From Prochloraceae cyanobacterium (lineage in GTDB: Bacteria > Cyanobacteriota > Cyanobacteriia > Cyanobacteriales > JASJDA01): a stretch of 64,000 bases of DNA. The notes under the pieces are model-generated. The model was not told where the DNA came from. It saw nothing but the letters and a program-made list of their open reading frames with translations, and made no database searches. This document shows, one piece after another, positions 26,073 through 33,626 of the stretch (the stretch's first letter is position 1; each line of letters begins with the position of its first letter). The stretch lies in assembly GCA_030065755.1 (NCBI GenBank), contig JASJDA010000003.1, forward strand, positions 1 to 64,000, written 5' to 3'. A program made the position numbers and the translations under genes.

Positions 26073-26633
26073 ATGACTAATGGTTTCGCTCCATCTGTAA
26101 CACTAGAAGAGTTTTTGAGACTACTAGAAACTAAACCTGCATCTGAATTTGTTCGCGGAGAAATTATTAAAAAACCAATGCCTCAAGGGGAACATAGTAG
26201 ATTACAATCTAAATTGTGTGCTGCTATTAACGAAGTTGCTGAATCGCAGAAAATAGCTTATGCTTTCCCAGAGTTACGCTGTAGTTTTGGCGGATATTCG
26301 ATCGTTCCCGATATTTCTGTGTTTCTTTGGGAGAGGATTCCTTTGAGTTTTTTGGGTAGAATTGCTAATCGTTTTGAGATTCATCCAGATTGGGTAATTG
26401 AAATTCTTTCTCCCGATCGAAAACAGACAAAAGTGTTAGAAAATTTGCTTCATTGTTCTCAGCATGGGACAAAATTAGGTTGGTTAATTGACCTAGAAGA
26501 AGAAAGCATTCTAGTTGTGTTTCCCGAACAAAGGGTAAAATTATTTAGAAAAAAAACTCGATTACCAATTCTCCGACCGATCGAATTGGTGTTGACAGTA
26601 GAAAATGTTTTTAATTGGTTGAAAATGAAATAA
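26073..26633 (+). CDS. Uma2-family (DUF820) PD-(D/E)XK nuclease-like protein
   Basis: The 186-residue protein matches the Uma2/DUF820 family, greatly expanded in cyanobacteria. Typical points are FELVRGEII-like EFVRGEIIKKPMP at 27-38, EHSRLQSKL, the acid motif IVPDISVFLW near 82, and PDWVIEILSPDR near 107, which carry the PD-(D/E)XK residues. The cellular role of the family is unknown; the copies are often thought to be mobile. It starts 6 bp after the kinase gene. Confidence 0.88.
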   Translation: MTNGFAPSVTLEEFLRLLETKPASEFVRGEIIKKPMPQGEHSRLQSKLCAAINEVAESQKIAYAFPELRCSFGGYSIVPDISVFLWERIPLSFLGRIANRFEIHPDWVIEILSPDRKQTKVLENLLHCSQHGTKLGWLIDLEEESILVVFPEQRVKLFRKKTRLPILRPIELVLTVENVFNWLKMK

Positions 26634-26658
26634 TAAAAAGTCAAAAATAGCGATCGCA

Positions 26659-27834
26659 ATGGAAAAACTTAATTTAGAACGACTCAATACACTGATTTTT
26701 GACTTAGATGGGGTCATTACTAGCGAAAAAAAATATTGGAATACTGCCAAACTCACTGTTTGGGAGTTAATTTGTAGCGAAAATTACTTGGGAATTAGTC
26801 AATATTTTGGCAACAGTCCCGACGTTTCGACGAGATTGGTTGACGTGGGAGACAGAGTTATACCCAATAGCTTTATTTACCAACTCAAAAGTCGCGCAAT
26901 TAACTCTAACTGGGATTTAACTTTTTTTGTTATTTGCTTACATTTAGTAGCTATTCTCGGCGAATTTAAACGAGTAAAAGGAAATAGTTGGAATAATATT
27001 CTCGATAGCAACCATCTCTCGATCGCCGATAAATTAAAACAGTTAGGACGACACCTACAAGATATCGAATATAGCGCACCGCGTAGCGGATCTCTTCGAA
27101 ATCGTATTAGTAATAGTGTCATAGAAGAGTTTTGGCAAGAAACAATCGAGCTAACTGGTACTGCAGTACTGGATTATGTGAATTATTTCAGTAACAAAAA
27201 ATTAGGTGAGACTCTCCCCTCTTTAGATCCGAAAGGAGAATTGTGGCGATTGTGCTATGAAAATTTCCAAGCATGGTATGAAGGTAAAAAGGGATACGAT
27301 CTACCAGATGACGAAACAGTATTAGATTTAGAGAAGATAAAAGCTACATTACACACCTTAGGGAACGAGGGTCATTATACCTTAGCGATCGCCACGGGAA
27401 GACCGAGGAATGAAGTTATTGAACCTCTGAGTGTTTTAGGACTGCTGCAATATTTTGACCCCAAACGAATTGTTACTTATGACGAAGTTTTAGAGGCTGA
27501 GTCGAGTTTATCCCACTCGCAGACCCAAATAAAACTAGGTAAACCCCATCCCTTTGTTTTGTATAAAGCAATTTATCCCGATAAAAGCGCAGACCAATTA
27601 TCTAGCGATCGATTTCAACTCGCAAATGGTCAGCAAATAGCTTATATAGGAGATGCTGGTAGCGATGTCGTCGCTGCTAAAAAAGCAGGATGTATGTCGA
27701 TCGGAGTTTTGACGGGTTTTGCAGAAGGGAAAGCTAGGGAAAACAAAAAAAAGATGTTAGCAGATCTCGGTTGTGATGTTATTTTAGACAGCGTAGTTGA
27801 GTTACCGCAATTACTGGGAGTAAAAATCAATTGA
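26659..27834 (+). CDS. HAD-superfamily hydrolase
   Basis: The 391-residue protein has the HAD phosphatase motifs: motif I FDLDGVIT near 14-21 with the nucleophile Asp, motif II IATGRPR near 243-249, motif III Lys in LGKPHPF near 294, and motif IV YIGDAGSDVVAAKKAG near 330-345. It is long for a HAD because of a helical cap insert of about 200 residues. A dispersed palindromic repeat sits in frame in that cap (27073-27102). It overlaps hisC by 4 bp. Substrate unknown; a phosphatase in the same pathway as the neighbouring kinase and aminotransferase is plausible. Confidence 0.85.
   Translation: MEKLNLERLNTLIFDLDGVITSEKKYWNTAKLTVWELICSENYLGISQYFGNSPDVSTRLVDVGDRVIPNSFIYQLKSRAINSNWDLTFFVICLHLVAILGEFKRVKGNSWNNILDSNHLSIADKLKQLGRHLQDIEYSAPRSGSLRNRISNSVIEEFWQETIELTGTAVLDYVNYFSNKKLGETLPSLDPKGELWRLCYENFQAWYEGKKGYDLPDDETVLDLEKIKATLHTLGNEGHYTLAIATGRPRNEVIEPLSVLGLLQYFDPKRIVTYDEVLEAESSLSHSQTQIKLGKPHPFVLYKAIYPDKSADQLSSDRFQLANGQQIAYIGDAGSDVVAAKKAGCMSIGVLTGFAEGKARENKKKMLADLGCDVILDSVVELPQLLGVKIN
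27073..27102. repeat. REP-like palindromic repeat inside the HAD gene
   Basis: The 30 bases starting AGCGCACCGCGTAGCGGATC are close to the inverse of the repeat at 53629-53660 and encode SAPRSGSLRN in the HAD frame. Such short palindromes are dispersed in cyanobacterial genomes. Here one has entered a coding region without breaking the frame. Confidence 0.7.
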
Positions 27835-28904
27835 AAGAGAAAATAGATAGTTTAATTAACGAAAATATCAAAGCTTTAAACCCCAAGCAAGCATTACCTA
27901 AAGCAGAAAATGCTATTTACTTGAATAAAGGGGAATTACCCTATCCTCCCTCTCCTGAAGTAGTAAAGGCGATCGTCGATGCTGCTACCACTGTCAACAG
28001 ATATCCAGATGTATTAGGAGGTAATTTAAGAAAAGCATTAGCTGAATATACTGGCAAAAAAGTCGAACAAATTATTATCGGTAATGGTTCGGACGATTTG
28101 ATTGAATTAATCATTAAAGTGTTTGTCAAACCAGGAGAAGAAGTATTACTTCCAATTCCCACTTTTTTCGTGTACGGTTTGGCAACTCAAATTATTGGAG
28201 GGGTACCAGTTTTTGTCAACAGAAACGAAAATTTCGATCTAGATATTGAAGCAATTATAGAGAAAGTTACACCTAAAACTAAGATTTTATTTATTGCCAA
28301 TCCTAACAATCCTACTGCTAAAATTACTGCTAAAGATACTATTGTAGAAATACTCGATCGAGTCAATTGTTTGGTAGTTGTCGATGAATGTTACTATGAA
28401 TTTTCTCGAAAAACTGTAGCAGATTTACTAGAAAAATATCCAAATTTGATTATTTTAAGAAGCTTGTCTAAGAATTTTGGATTAGCAGGACTTAGAGTCG
28501 GCTATGGAATAGCAAGTGAAACTATTATTGACTATTGTTATCGAGCAGCTCAACTATTTCCAGTTAATAAATTAGCATTAATTGCTGGAGAAATAGCTTT
28601 ACAAAATCTAGAATATGTTCGAGAAAAAATTGCAGAAATCGATCGGGAAAAAAGCAATTTAACTAAAGAACTAGAAAAACTCGGCTTTATTGTCTGTCCG
28701 TCTGCTGCTAACTTTCTATTTGTCAGAACCAAACCTTTAGGAATAACTTCTAAAGATTTAGTAGAAGTATTGGCAAATAAAAATATCTTTGTAGCTGATT
28801 TTGGCTTAAAACAAGGATTAGATGCCTATTATTTTAGAACAAGCGTAGGCACCCCACAAGAAAATCAAGCCTTACTGAAAGCTTTGAACCGGAGTTTAGA
28901 CTAG
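27831..28904 (+). CDS. hisC: Histidinol-phosphate aminotransferase (HisC-type, class II PLP)
   Basis: The 357-residue protein starts at TTG overlapping the HAD stop. Marks of HisC: YLNKGELPYPPSP near 28, GNGSDDLIELI near 82, FIANPNNPTAKI near 156, VVDECYYEF near 185 and the PLP lysine in SLSKNFGLAGLRVGYG near 210. HisC moves an amino group from glutamate to imidazole-acetol phosphate. A paralogue with another substrate is possible, since the gene is coupled to HAD and kinase genes rather than to his genes, though hisD is five genes upstream. Confidence 0.88.
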   Translation: MKEKIDSLINENIKALNPKQALPKAENAIYLNKGELPYPPSPEVVKAIVDAATTVNRYPDVLGGNLRKALAEYTGKKVEQIIIGNGSDDLIELIIKVFVKPGEEVLLPIPTFFVYGLATQIIGGVPVFVNRNENFDLDIEAIIEKVTPKTKILFIANPNNPTAKITAKDTIVEILDRVNCLVVVDECYYEFSRKTVADLLEKYPNLIILRSLSKNFGLAGLRVGYGIASETIIDYCYRAAQLFPVNKLALIAGEIALQNLEYVREKIAEIDREKSNLTKELEKLGFIVCPSAANFLFVRTKPLGITSKDLVEVLANKNIFVADFGLKQGLDAYYFRTSVGTPQENQALLKALNRSLD

Positions 28905-28929
28905 TACTCGGTGCAAAACTCAAACCTTT
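28892..28929 (+). repeat. Direct repeat, copy 1, at the hisC 3' end
   Basis: The segment contains GTTTAGACTAGTACTCGGTGC and continues to AAACCTTT. It recurs with a handful of differences at 30049-30086. The two copies enclose the minus-strand glycosyltransferase gene. Copy 1 includes the hisC stop codon. Confidence 0.75.
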
Positions 28930-28960
28930 CCCACATAAGCTTTAGGTTGCACTAGTCCAA

Positions 28961-29962
28961 TCATAGCAGCATCATGGAAATAAAATTTTCTTGAAAAAAT
29001 TTATTGTTATCCTCAAACCATTTCCTAGCAGCAGTAGACTTTTTATTTTTTTCTTGTTGAGTATCTTCAATAACTTGAAAAACCTTTTTCTTTAGATCTA
29101 AAGGATCGAAATAAAACGTATCATGCAAATTTCGCTCTTTTCGCTGAATTTTAGAACACTCTACTAAATATCCTCTATCCGATTGAACTAGCTCATTCAT
29201 AGGTTTACCGTTAGTTGTTACGATCGATGCACCGCAACTTAAACCTTCTACAATAAAGTGACCAAAACCTTCAGCTTCGGATAAACAAAGATGTACTCCA
29301 CATCTATTCTGTAAATCTAGAACCACTTCATCGGTTACGTATTCATCTAGTATCTCAATATTGTGACAATTTTTATAATCGCTCTTATTGACTTGACGTG
29401 CTATTACAGTAAGTTTTGGAAATTCAAAATTATTTTTCCATAAATCTAATATCTGATTAGTTCCTCTTCGATAAGAACTCTTTCCAGCAAGATGAAGAAA
29501 ATGATTATAATTTTTTCTTATTTTAGTATTTAAATTATCTTTTGATGAAAAACTTATAAACTTAGAATTACAGCCAAGATTACTAAATATTTTCTGAGCG
29601 TATTTGGTCTTGCATAAAACACAATCAATAAACTCAAGTAAATGAACATTGTTAGTTGAAAACATCTCATGATTTGGAATTAAAATATTTTTTTCTGCAT
29701 ACCCTAAAAATTCGGGTCTAATTTTTTCTAGAAATATATTGATTCCAAATTTACTGCCTCTAGTTTTTAGATATGTTTTGATTTTAGATGTTAGGCTTTG
29801 AGGTATACCTAATTTCTTAAAAATACGGCGTTCCGTTATTTTATAATGATTGACTTTATAAGCAGATGATTGTAACAATTGCTGTATAATTTCAGCATCT
29901 TGTTCTAAACCAGTGGTTCTATTCAGAGCAGCTTTGTAAATCAGATTAACTGTTTTTTTCAT
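28961..29962 (-). CDS. GT4-like glycosyltransferase
   Basis: I set the start at ATG 29962 (MKKTVNLIYKAALN), giving 333 residues. The frame is open for 45 more codons to 30097, but that stretch is made by the direct repeat and a hairpin and is probably not translated. The C-terminal half has the GT-B group 1 motif LCLSEAEGFGHFIVEGLSCG with a downstream Asn-Glu-Leu, which binds the sugar nucleotide. The N-terminal part (LIPNHEMFSTNN, CKTKYAQKIFSNLG) fits the family. The gene is very AT-rich, opposite to hisC, and flanked by direct repeats, so it looks acquired. Acceptor and sugar are unknown. Confidence 0.78.
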   Translation of the reverse strand: MKKTVNLIYKAALNRTTGLEQDAEIIQQLLQSSAYKVNHYKITERRIFKKLGIPQSLTSKIKTYLKTRGSKFGINIFLEKIRPEFLGYAEKNILIPNHEMFSTNNVHLLEFIDCVLCKTKYAQKIFSNLGCNSKFISFSSKDNLNTKIRKNYNHFLHLAGKSSYRRGTNQILDLWKNNFEFPKLTVIARQVNKSDYKNCHNIEILDEYVTDEVVLDLQNRCGVHLCLSEAEGFGHFIVEGLSCGASIVTTNGKPMNELVQSDRGYLVECSKIQRKERNLHDTFYFDPLDLKKKVFQVIEDTQQEKNKKSTAARKWFEDNNKFFQENFISMMLL

Positions 29963-30048
29963 ATTAGGTTGAACAATTTGTTTATTTTCTTTATTATATA
30001 GATTAAACGATCGAGCAAAAACAGCAAAAAAAAGTTGGATAATACTTT

Positions 30049-30086
30049 GGTTTAGATTAGTACTCGGTGCGAAATCCAAAACCTTT
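30049..30086 (+). repeat. Direct repeat, copy 2, upstream of the glycosyltransferase
   Basis: This copy has GTTTAGATTAGTACTCGGTG and continues to AAAACCTTT, matching 28892-28929 in the same orientation. It lies 11 bp before the hairpin at 30097-30117. Confidence 0.75.
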
Positions 30087-30096
30087 ACAGTCAGCA

Positions 30097-30117
30097 CCCC
30101 GCACTAAAGTGACGGGG
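30097..30117. repeat. IS200/IS605-like end hairpin (orphan)
   Basis: CCCCG-CACT-AAAGTGA-CGGGG has the same build as the hairpins at both ends of the tnpB element (60925-60945 and 62356-62376: CCCCT, then CTT/AAAG, then AGGGG). No transposase gene remains here. It may be a remnant end; the match is structural and short. Confidence 0.45.
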
Positions 30118-30194
30118 TTTCATGCCTCAAAACTTTAATTAGGTGAGACACCTTACTGCAAATGATTTGAAGAGGTTATGGGGTGTTGTGACCT

Positions 30195-31250
30195 CTAACG
30201 ATCCCAATTTTCGAGATAGTTCATAGCTAATTCAGCAGGTGTATCATTTTTGAGTGTAATCTTTTTATTAAAAGTCGCATAAAGATTATTTAATATCGAT
30301 ACATCTTCAAAAATGAACCGATCGCGGAATTTGTTTGCCTTTTCGGGAATGTTGAGAAGTTTTTGCCACCAGGCAAATTCAAAATCCAAATAACTATTTA
30401 GAGAAACATTAGTTTTTTCTGGCGATTCTGGATACATAGAAACAACTCCTACAACAAGTTGTCCTTTGAAATCTAAAGTAGCAACTGTCAAACTTGGTAA
30501 AAATGAATTTAAACATTGAACCATTACGTCTTCAAGTAATAGATTATTTTGATTTCTTTTGGCATCTCGATCGTTCCTTTTATACTGAGTAAGTTGCCAA
30601 GAAATTTTATTCTCATTCTGAACTAGATTATCAATTTTGATTTCTTTTGTAAGAAAGGTATCTCGATGAGTCCCAGCAAAATGTTCCCCATCGTGTAGAT
30701 TCCATATAGGTTGGAGAATATTACAGTTAACTGATTCAGAATGAAAATAAATATGGTTGAGTTTGTTCAGATGCAATTGGGAATGAGATTGAGTTAAAAA
30801 AGGAACATTACTATAATCTGGAATAGGTAGTAATGGTTCAATTGGTTCGGAAACTAATTTTCCTTCACTTTCTTTCCAATGAAGGCCATAAGTCCAAACT
30901 AAACCGTCAATAACTTGTAAAGGTAAAACTTGTTGTATTGCTTGACTGGAAAGATTTCCTTCTACAATTACTTTCCCATCGCCTAAAAATTGGACTTTAT
31001 TACCGTGATAAGGACAAGCCAAACAACTTTTTCCTTTAAACTCTAAAATGTAACCGCCTTCAGCTAGATTGGCTCCAGCATGAGGACAGATATTATCTAA
31101 AGCATTTAAATTACCTTCTTCATCTTTCCAAATTACATAATCGTGACCCAGAAGAGTAATTAATTTGGGTTTATTAATTTCAAAACTGTCATATCTACCC
31201 AAACACCAAGGCGCGCCTTCATACATTTGTGTTTTAGTTTCAACTTTCAT
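30195..31250 (-). CDS. Rieske-type oxygenase, large-subunit-like
   Basis: The 351-residue protein has a Rieske [2Fe-2S] domain at about 15-125: CPHAGANLAEGGY at about 55 and CLACPYHGNKV near 75 supply the Cys/His ligands. LHDGEHFAGTHRDTF near 185 looks like the mononuclear iron site with two His. Such enzymes hydroxylate or demethylate aromatic, terpenoid or amine substrates with O2 and need a separate reductase; none is nearby. An AraC regulator lies 96 bp upstream on the same strand and may control it. I cannot name the substrate. Confidence 0.83.
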   Translation of the reverse strand: MKVETKTQMYEGAPWCLGRYDSFEINKPKLITLLGHDYVIWKDEEGNLNALDNICPHAGANLAEGGYILEFKGKSCLACPYHGNKVQFLGDGKVIVEGNLSSQAIQQVLPLQVIDGLVWTYGLHWKESEGKLVSEPIEPLLPIPDYSNVPFLTQSHSQLHLNKLNHIYFHSESVNCNILQPIWNLHDGEHFAGTHRDTFLTKEIKIDNLVQNENKISWQLTQYKRNDRDAKRNQNNLLLEDVMVQCLNSFLPSLTVATLDFKGQLVVGVVSMYPESPEKTNVSLNSYLDFEFAWWQKLLNIPEKANKFRDRFIFEDVSILNNLYATFNKKITLKNDTPAELAMNYLENWDR

Positions 31251-31346
31251 TGTGGCTGTTACTCTCTTTGTATTTTTCTAATGACCAGTATGAAAAGTTT
31301 GCCGAGTAACTAGCTTGTACATTTTTGCTATTTTTGGATATTCTTG

Positions 31347-32279
31347 CTATTTATTAAACTGTTTTGAAAAAGTTTTAGGCGTAATACCCACTAGACGCTT
31401 GAAATAACGATGAAGATGACTTCGATCTACAAAACCCACTTCCATTGCTATATCATCTATGGATAATTTTCCCTGTTTTAATAAATCCTTAGCTCGATCG
31501 ATACGACAGCGAATCACATATTGATGGGGGGTAATACCTGTAGTTTCCTTAAAAAGCCGAGAAAAATAATGGGGGCTCATTTGCACGACATTAGCTAATT
31601 CCTTTAAGCTTAAGTCGCGATCGAGATGAACGTAAATATAATCTATTACATGTCGTAATTTATATTGAGGCAGTTTTCCTGCTACACATTCAGAGGAATT
31701 GCCAGGAACAGAATAATGTTCTATTAAATGGACGATGAGTGTATTAACTAAAGTCTCTGCATAAAGACGACTGGTAGAACCACCTTTCGATAAAGCAGAT
31801 TTAAGTGCGACTCCGATTTGGTAAACGAGTGGATCGGGAGTCGCAAACTGCGGTAAAAGTTCAATGCGATCGGGATCGACTACTTCGTGAATAGTTTGAG
31901 CAAAAGATGTAGGTTCGATCGCGATCGTGACTGCGCTACCTTCGCGATCCCATACTGCTTGATGAGTTGTGTTAGCAGGGACAATAATAATATCTCCTCG
32001 AACATTTTGTTCTTGCACCAAACGTCCGTCGATTTTTCTTTCTGTTTGCGCGAGTGATGAAGGTATATCGGTCAAAATTGCTATGCAATGTTGTTTTGCC
32101 GAAGTCTTAGGCATTTCAAATGGAGGCTGTCGATCGTAAGCAATACCGAGATCTTCCCAGCCAACAGATATGCTAGAAACAAGAGGAGATCGCCTATAAA
32201 TACGTTTATAACCTTCTTCTTTCTCTTTAGTAAAATCTATTTGTTTTAAAGTTTTTAATTCTTCCATTACTGTTTTCAC
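31347..32279 (-). CDS. AraC-family transcriptional regulator
   Basis: The 310-residue protein has a cupin-like effector region at about 25-190 (GDIIIVPANTTHQAVWDREG) and a C-terminal double helix-turn-helix at about 205-308: LSLKELANVVQMSPHYFSRLF and IDDIAMEVGFVDRSHLHRYFKRL, each shown here only as its landmark. It likely senses a small molecule and activates the neighbouring Rieske gene, given shared strand and short distance; this is inference. It is a different protein from the fragment at 1-147. Confidence 0.88.
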   Translation of the reverse strand: MKTVMEELKTLKQIDFTKEKEEGYKRIYRRSPLVSSISVGWEDLGIAYDRQPPFEMPKTSAKQHCIAILTDIPSSLAQTERKIDGRLVQEQNVRGDIIIVPANTTHQAVWDREGSAVTIAIEPTSFAQTIHEVVDPDRIELLPQFATPDPLVYQIGVALKSALSKGGSTSRLYAETLVNTLIVHLIEHYSVPGNSSECVAGKLPQYKLRHVIDYIYVHLDRDLSLKELANVVQMSPHYFSRLFKETTGITPHQYVIRCRIDRAKDLLKQGKLSIDDIAMEVGFVDRSHLHRYFKRLVGITPKTFSKQFNK

Positions 32280-32286
32280 AAATAAT

Positions 32287-32404
32287 AAAGGATGACAAAT
32301 GAAGGATGAATTTTTTGGGTTTAAGCTCCTTGCTAATGTTTTAGATATTAACGAGGTCTAAATCCTTATCCGTCATCCTTTTACTTTCATCCTTACCTTT
32401 TTTT
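32287..32404. repeat. MITE-like palindromic element, family 2, copy A
   Basis: The element begins AAAGGATGACAAATGAAGGA and ends with the inverted set (TCATCCTTTTACTTTCATCC and on to TTACC), with a middle around TTTAAGCTCCTTGCTAA. A related copy lies at 49177-49302. The ends are imperfect inverted repeats made of AAGGATGA-like units. No coding capacity. Confidence 0.6.
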
Positions 32405-32428
32405 AAAGCTAGCTAACTTTCTCCAGTT

Positions 32429-33499
32429 CTATTGTGGTTTGGCGATATCTCCCACTTGGAATGTAGAATTTGAAGATACGATCGTGCCTTCGCTAGATTT
32501 GCTGTCTACGTCGGTCAACTTAATCTCGCCAATTTTTTCAGTTACTTCCCTAATTACTTCACCTGTCTCGGGATCTTTTACTTGGCGAACAACTCTCTCA
32601 ATTGATACTTTCATTCCGACTCGGAAACCATCTGAGGAGCCTTTATTGATAATAACTTGAGTGCCAGCAATGTCTGCAACTAATGCTTTGACGTTACTCG
32701 ATATTGTGCGAGGACTATTTCTTAAACCTCTAGGGGAAGCAGCAGTATTTTGATAGCGAGAGTTTAGCTGAGTCACGACCTGGTCGATCGCTTTTTCGGT
32801 TGCTGTAGCAAGTAATTTATCCGCATCGATACTGTCAGAACTTCCACTAAATCCGTAAACGCTTATGCTACCTCGATCCGAGTCTTTAGCTTCTCCTTTT
32901 CCTTCAGCCACCATCAGAATCTCTCCAGTGGTTGTATCAACTACCCTGACGTTTAATCTAACGTTAGCTTGCGTGCTGTTAGACGAACCTCCATATCCCC
33001 AAACGCTAAATCCTTCTCGTTTGGTATCGGCATCAAATTCAGTAACAGAGCCGATTATTATCATTTTTACACCCAACAGCTTGCCAATCTGAGCTGCTGT
33101 ACTCGCATCGACTCTTCCAGAAGCGCCTAAATTTTGCTCAGTGAGAACGGCTTCAATTTTACTGCGTTCAATTACTCTATACAGACCGCTTTGCACTAAC
33201 TTGTTGGTGAGGATATCGCTGACTCCCCTCGATCCTCGCCTAATTGAGCCAGGACTGCTAATACTGCTAAAGTCAAAGTCTAATACAGCAATTCTCGGTC
33301 TTCCTTGTTTGCTTTGAATTTTGCTATTGTCTGGCGAATTCTTGTGCAAAGCACCAGCTAAATTAAGATCGGAATCTAGCTCTTTGGCTTTGACTGGTTC
33401 GTTATAGGCGATCGGTAAGGTAAATAGTACAGCTGTAGCGCTAAAACAAATTCTATATAGCAGTGACGAGTTTTTATTTCGATCGCTTCTATAGTTCAT
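32429..33499 (-). CDS. CsgG/HfaB-family outer-membrane-associated protein
   Basis: The 356-residue protein begins with a charged N-terminus and a hydrophobic stretch (ICFSATAVLFTLPIA) that reads as a signal peptide. Residues of about 68-250 match CsgG: RIAVLDFDFSS, DILTNKLVQSGLYRVIERS, EQNLGASGRVD and GKLLGVKMIIIGSVTEF. CsgG forms the curli secretion pore in proteobacteria; in cyanobacteria the family is less defined. A C-terminal part (SDGFRVGMKVSIERVVRQ) resembles a small beta domain often paired with CsgG-like proteins. No lipobox Cys is seen, unlike true CsgG. Confidence 0.8.
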   Translation of the reverse strand: MNYRSDRNKNSSLLYRICFSATAVLFTLPIAYNEPVKAKELDSDLNLAGALHKNSPDNSKIQSKQGRPRIAVLDFDFSSISSPGSIRRGSRGVSDILTNKLVQSGLYRVIERSKIEAVLTEQNLGASGRVDASTAAQIGKLLGVKMIIIGSVTEFDADTKREGFSVWGYGGSSNSTQANVRLNVRVVDTTTGEILMVAEGKGEAKDSDRGSISVYGFSGSSDSIDADKLLATATEKAIDQVVTQLNSRYQNTAASPRGLRNSPRTISSNVKALVADIAGTQVIINKGSSDGFRVGMKVSIERVVRQVKDPETGEVIREVTEKIGEIKLTDVDSKSSEGTIVSSNSTFQVGDIAKPQ

Positions 33500-33626
33500 T
33501 ATTTCTAGTATCTCCTCTGCGAATCTTCGATTTATAATTACAAAAGTACTACTAAGATTTTACTTTTTTTTAACATATCTAATAATTTTACTAATTTTTT
33601 TCAGGGAAAAGTCAAGTTTTATTTTA

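Noticed and set aside
29963-30097. N-terminal extension of the glycosyltransferase to 30097
   Set aside because: The extension is encoded by the direct repeat and hairpin, and no ribosome-binding site supports it.
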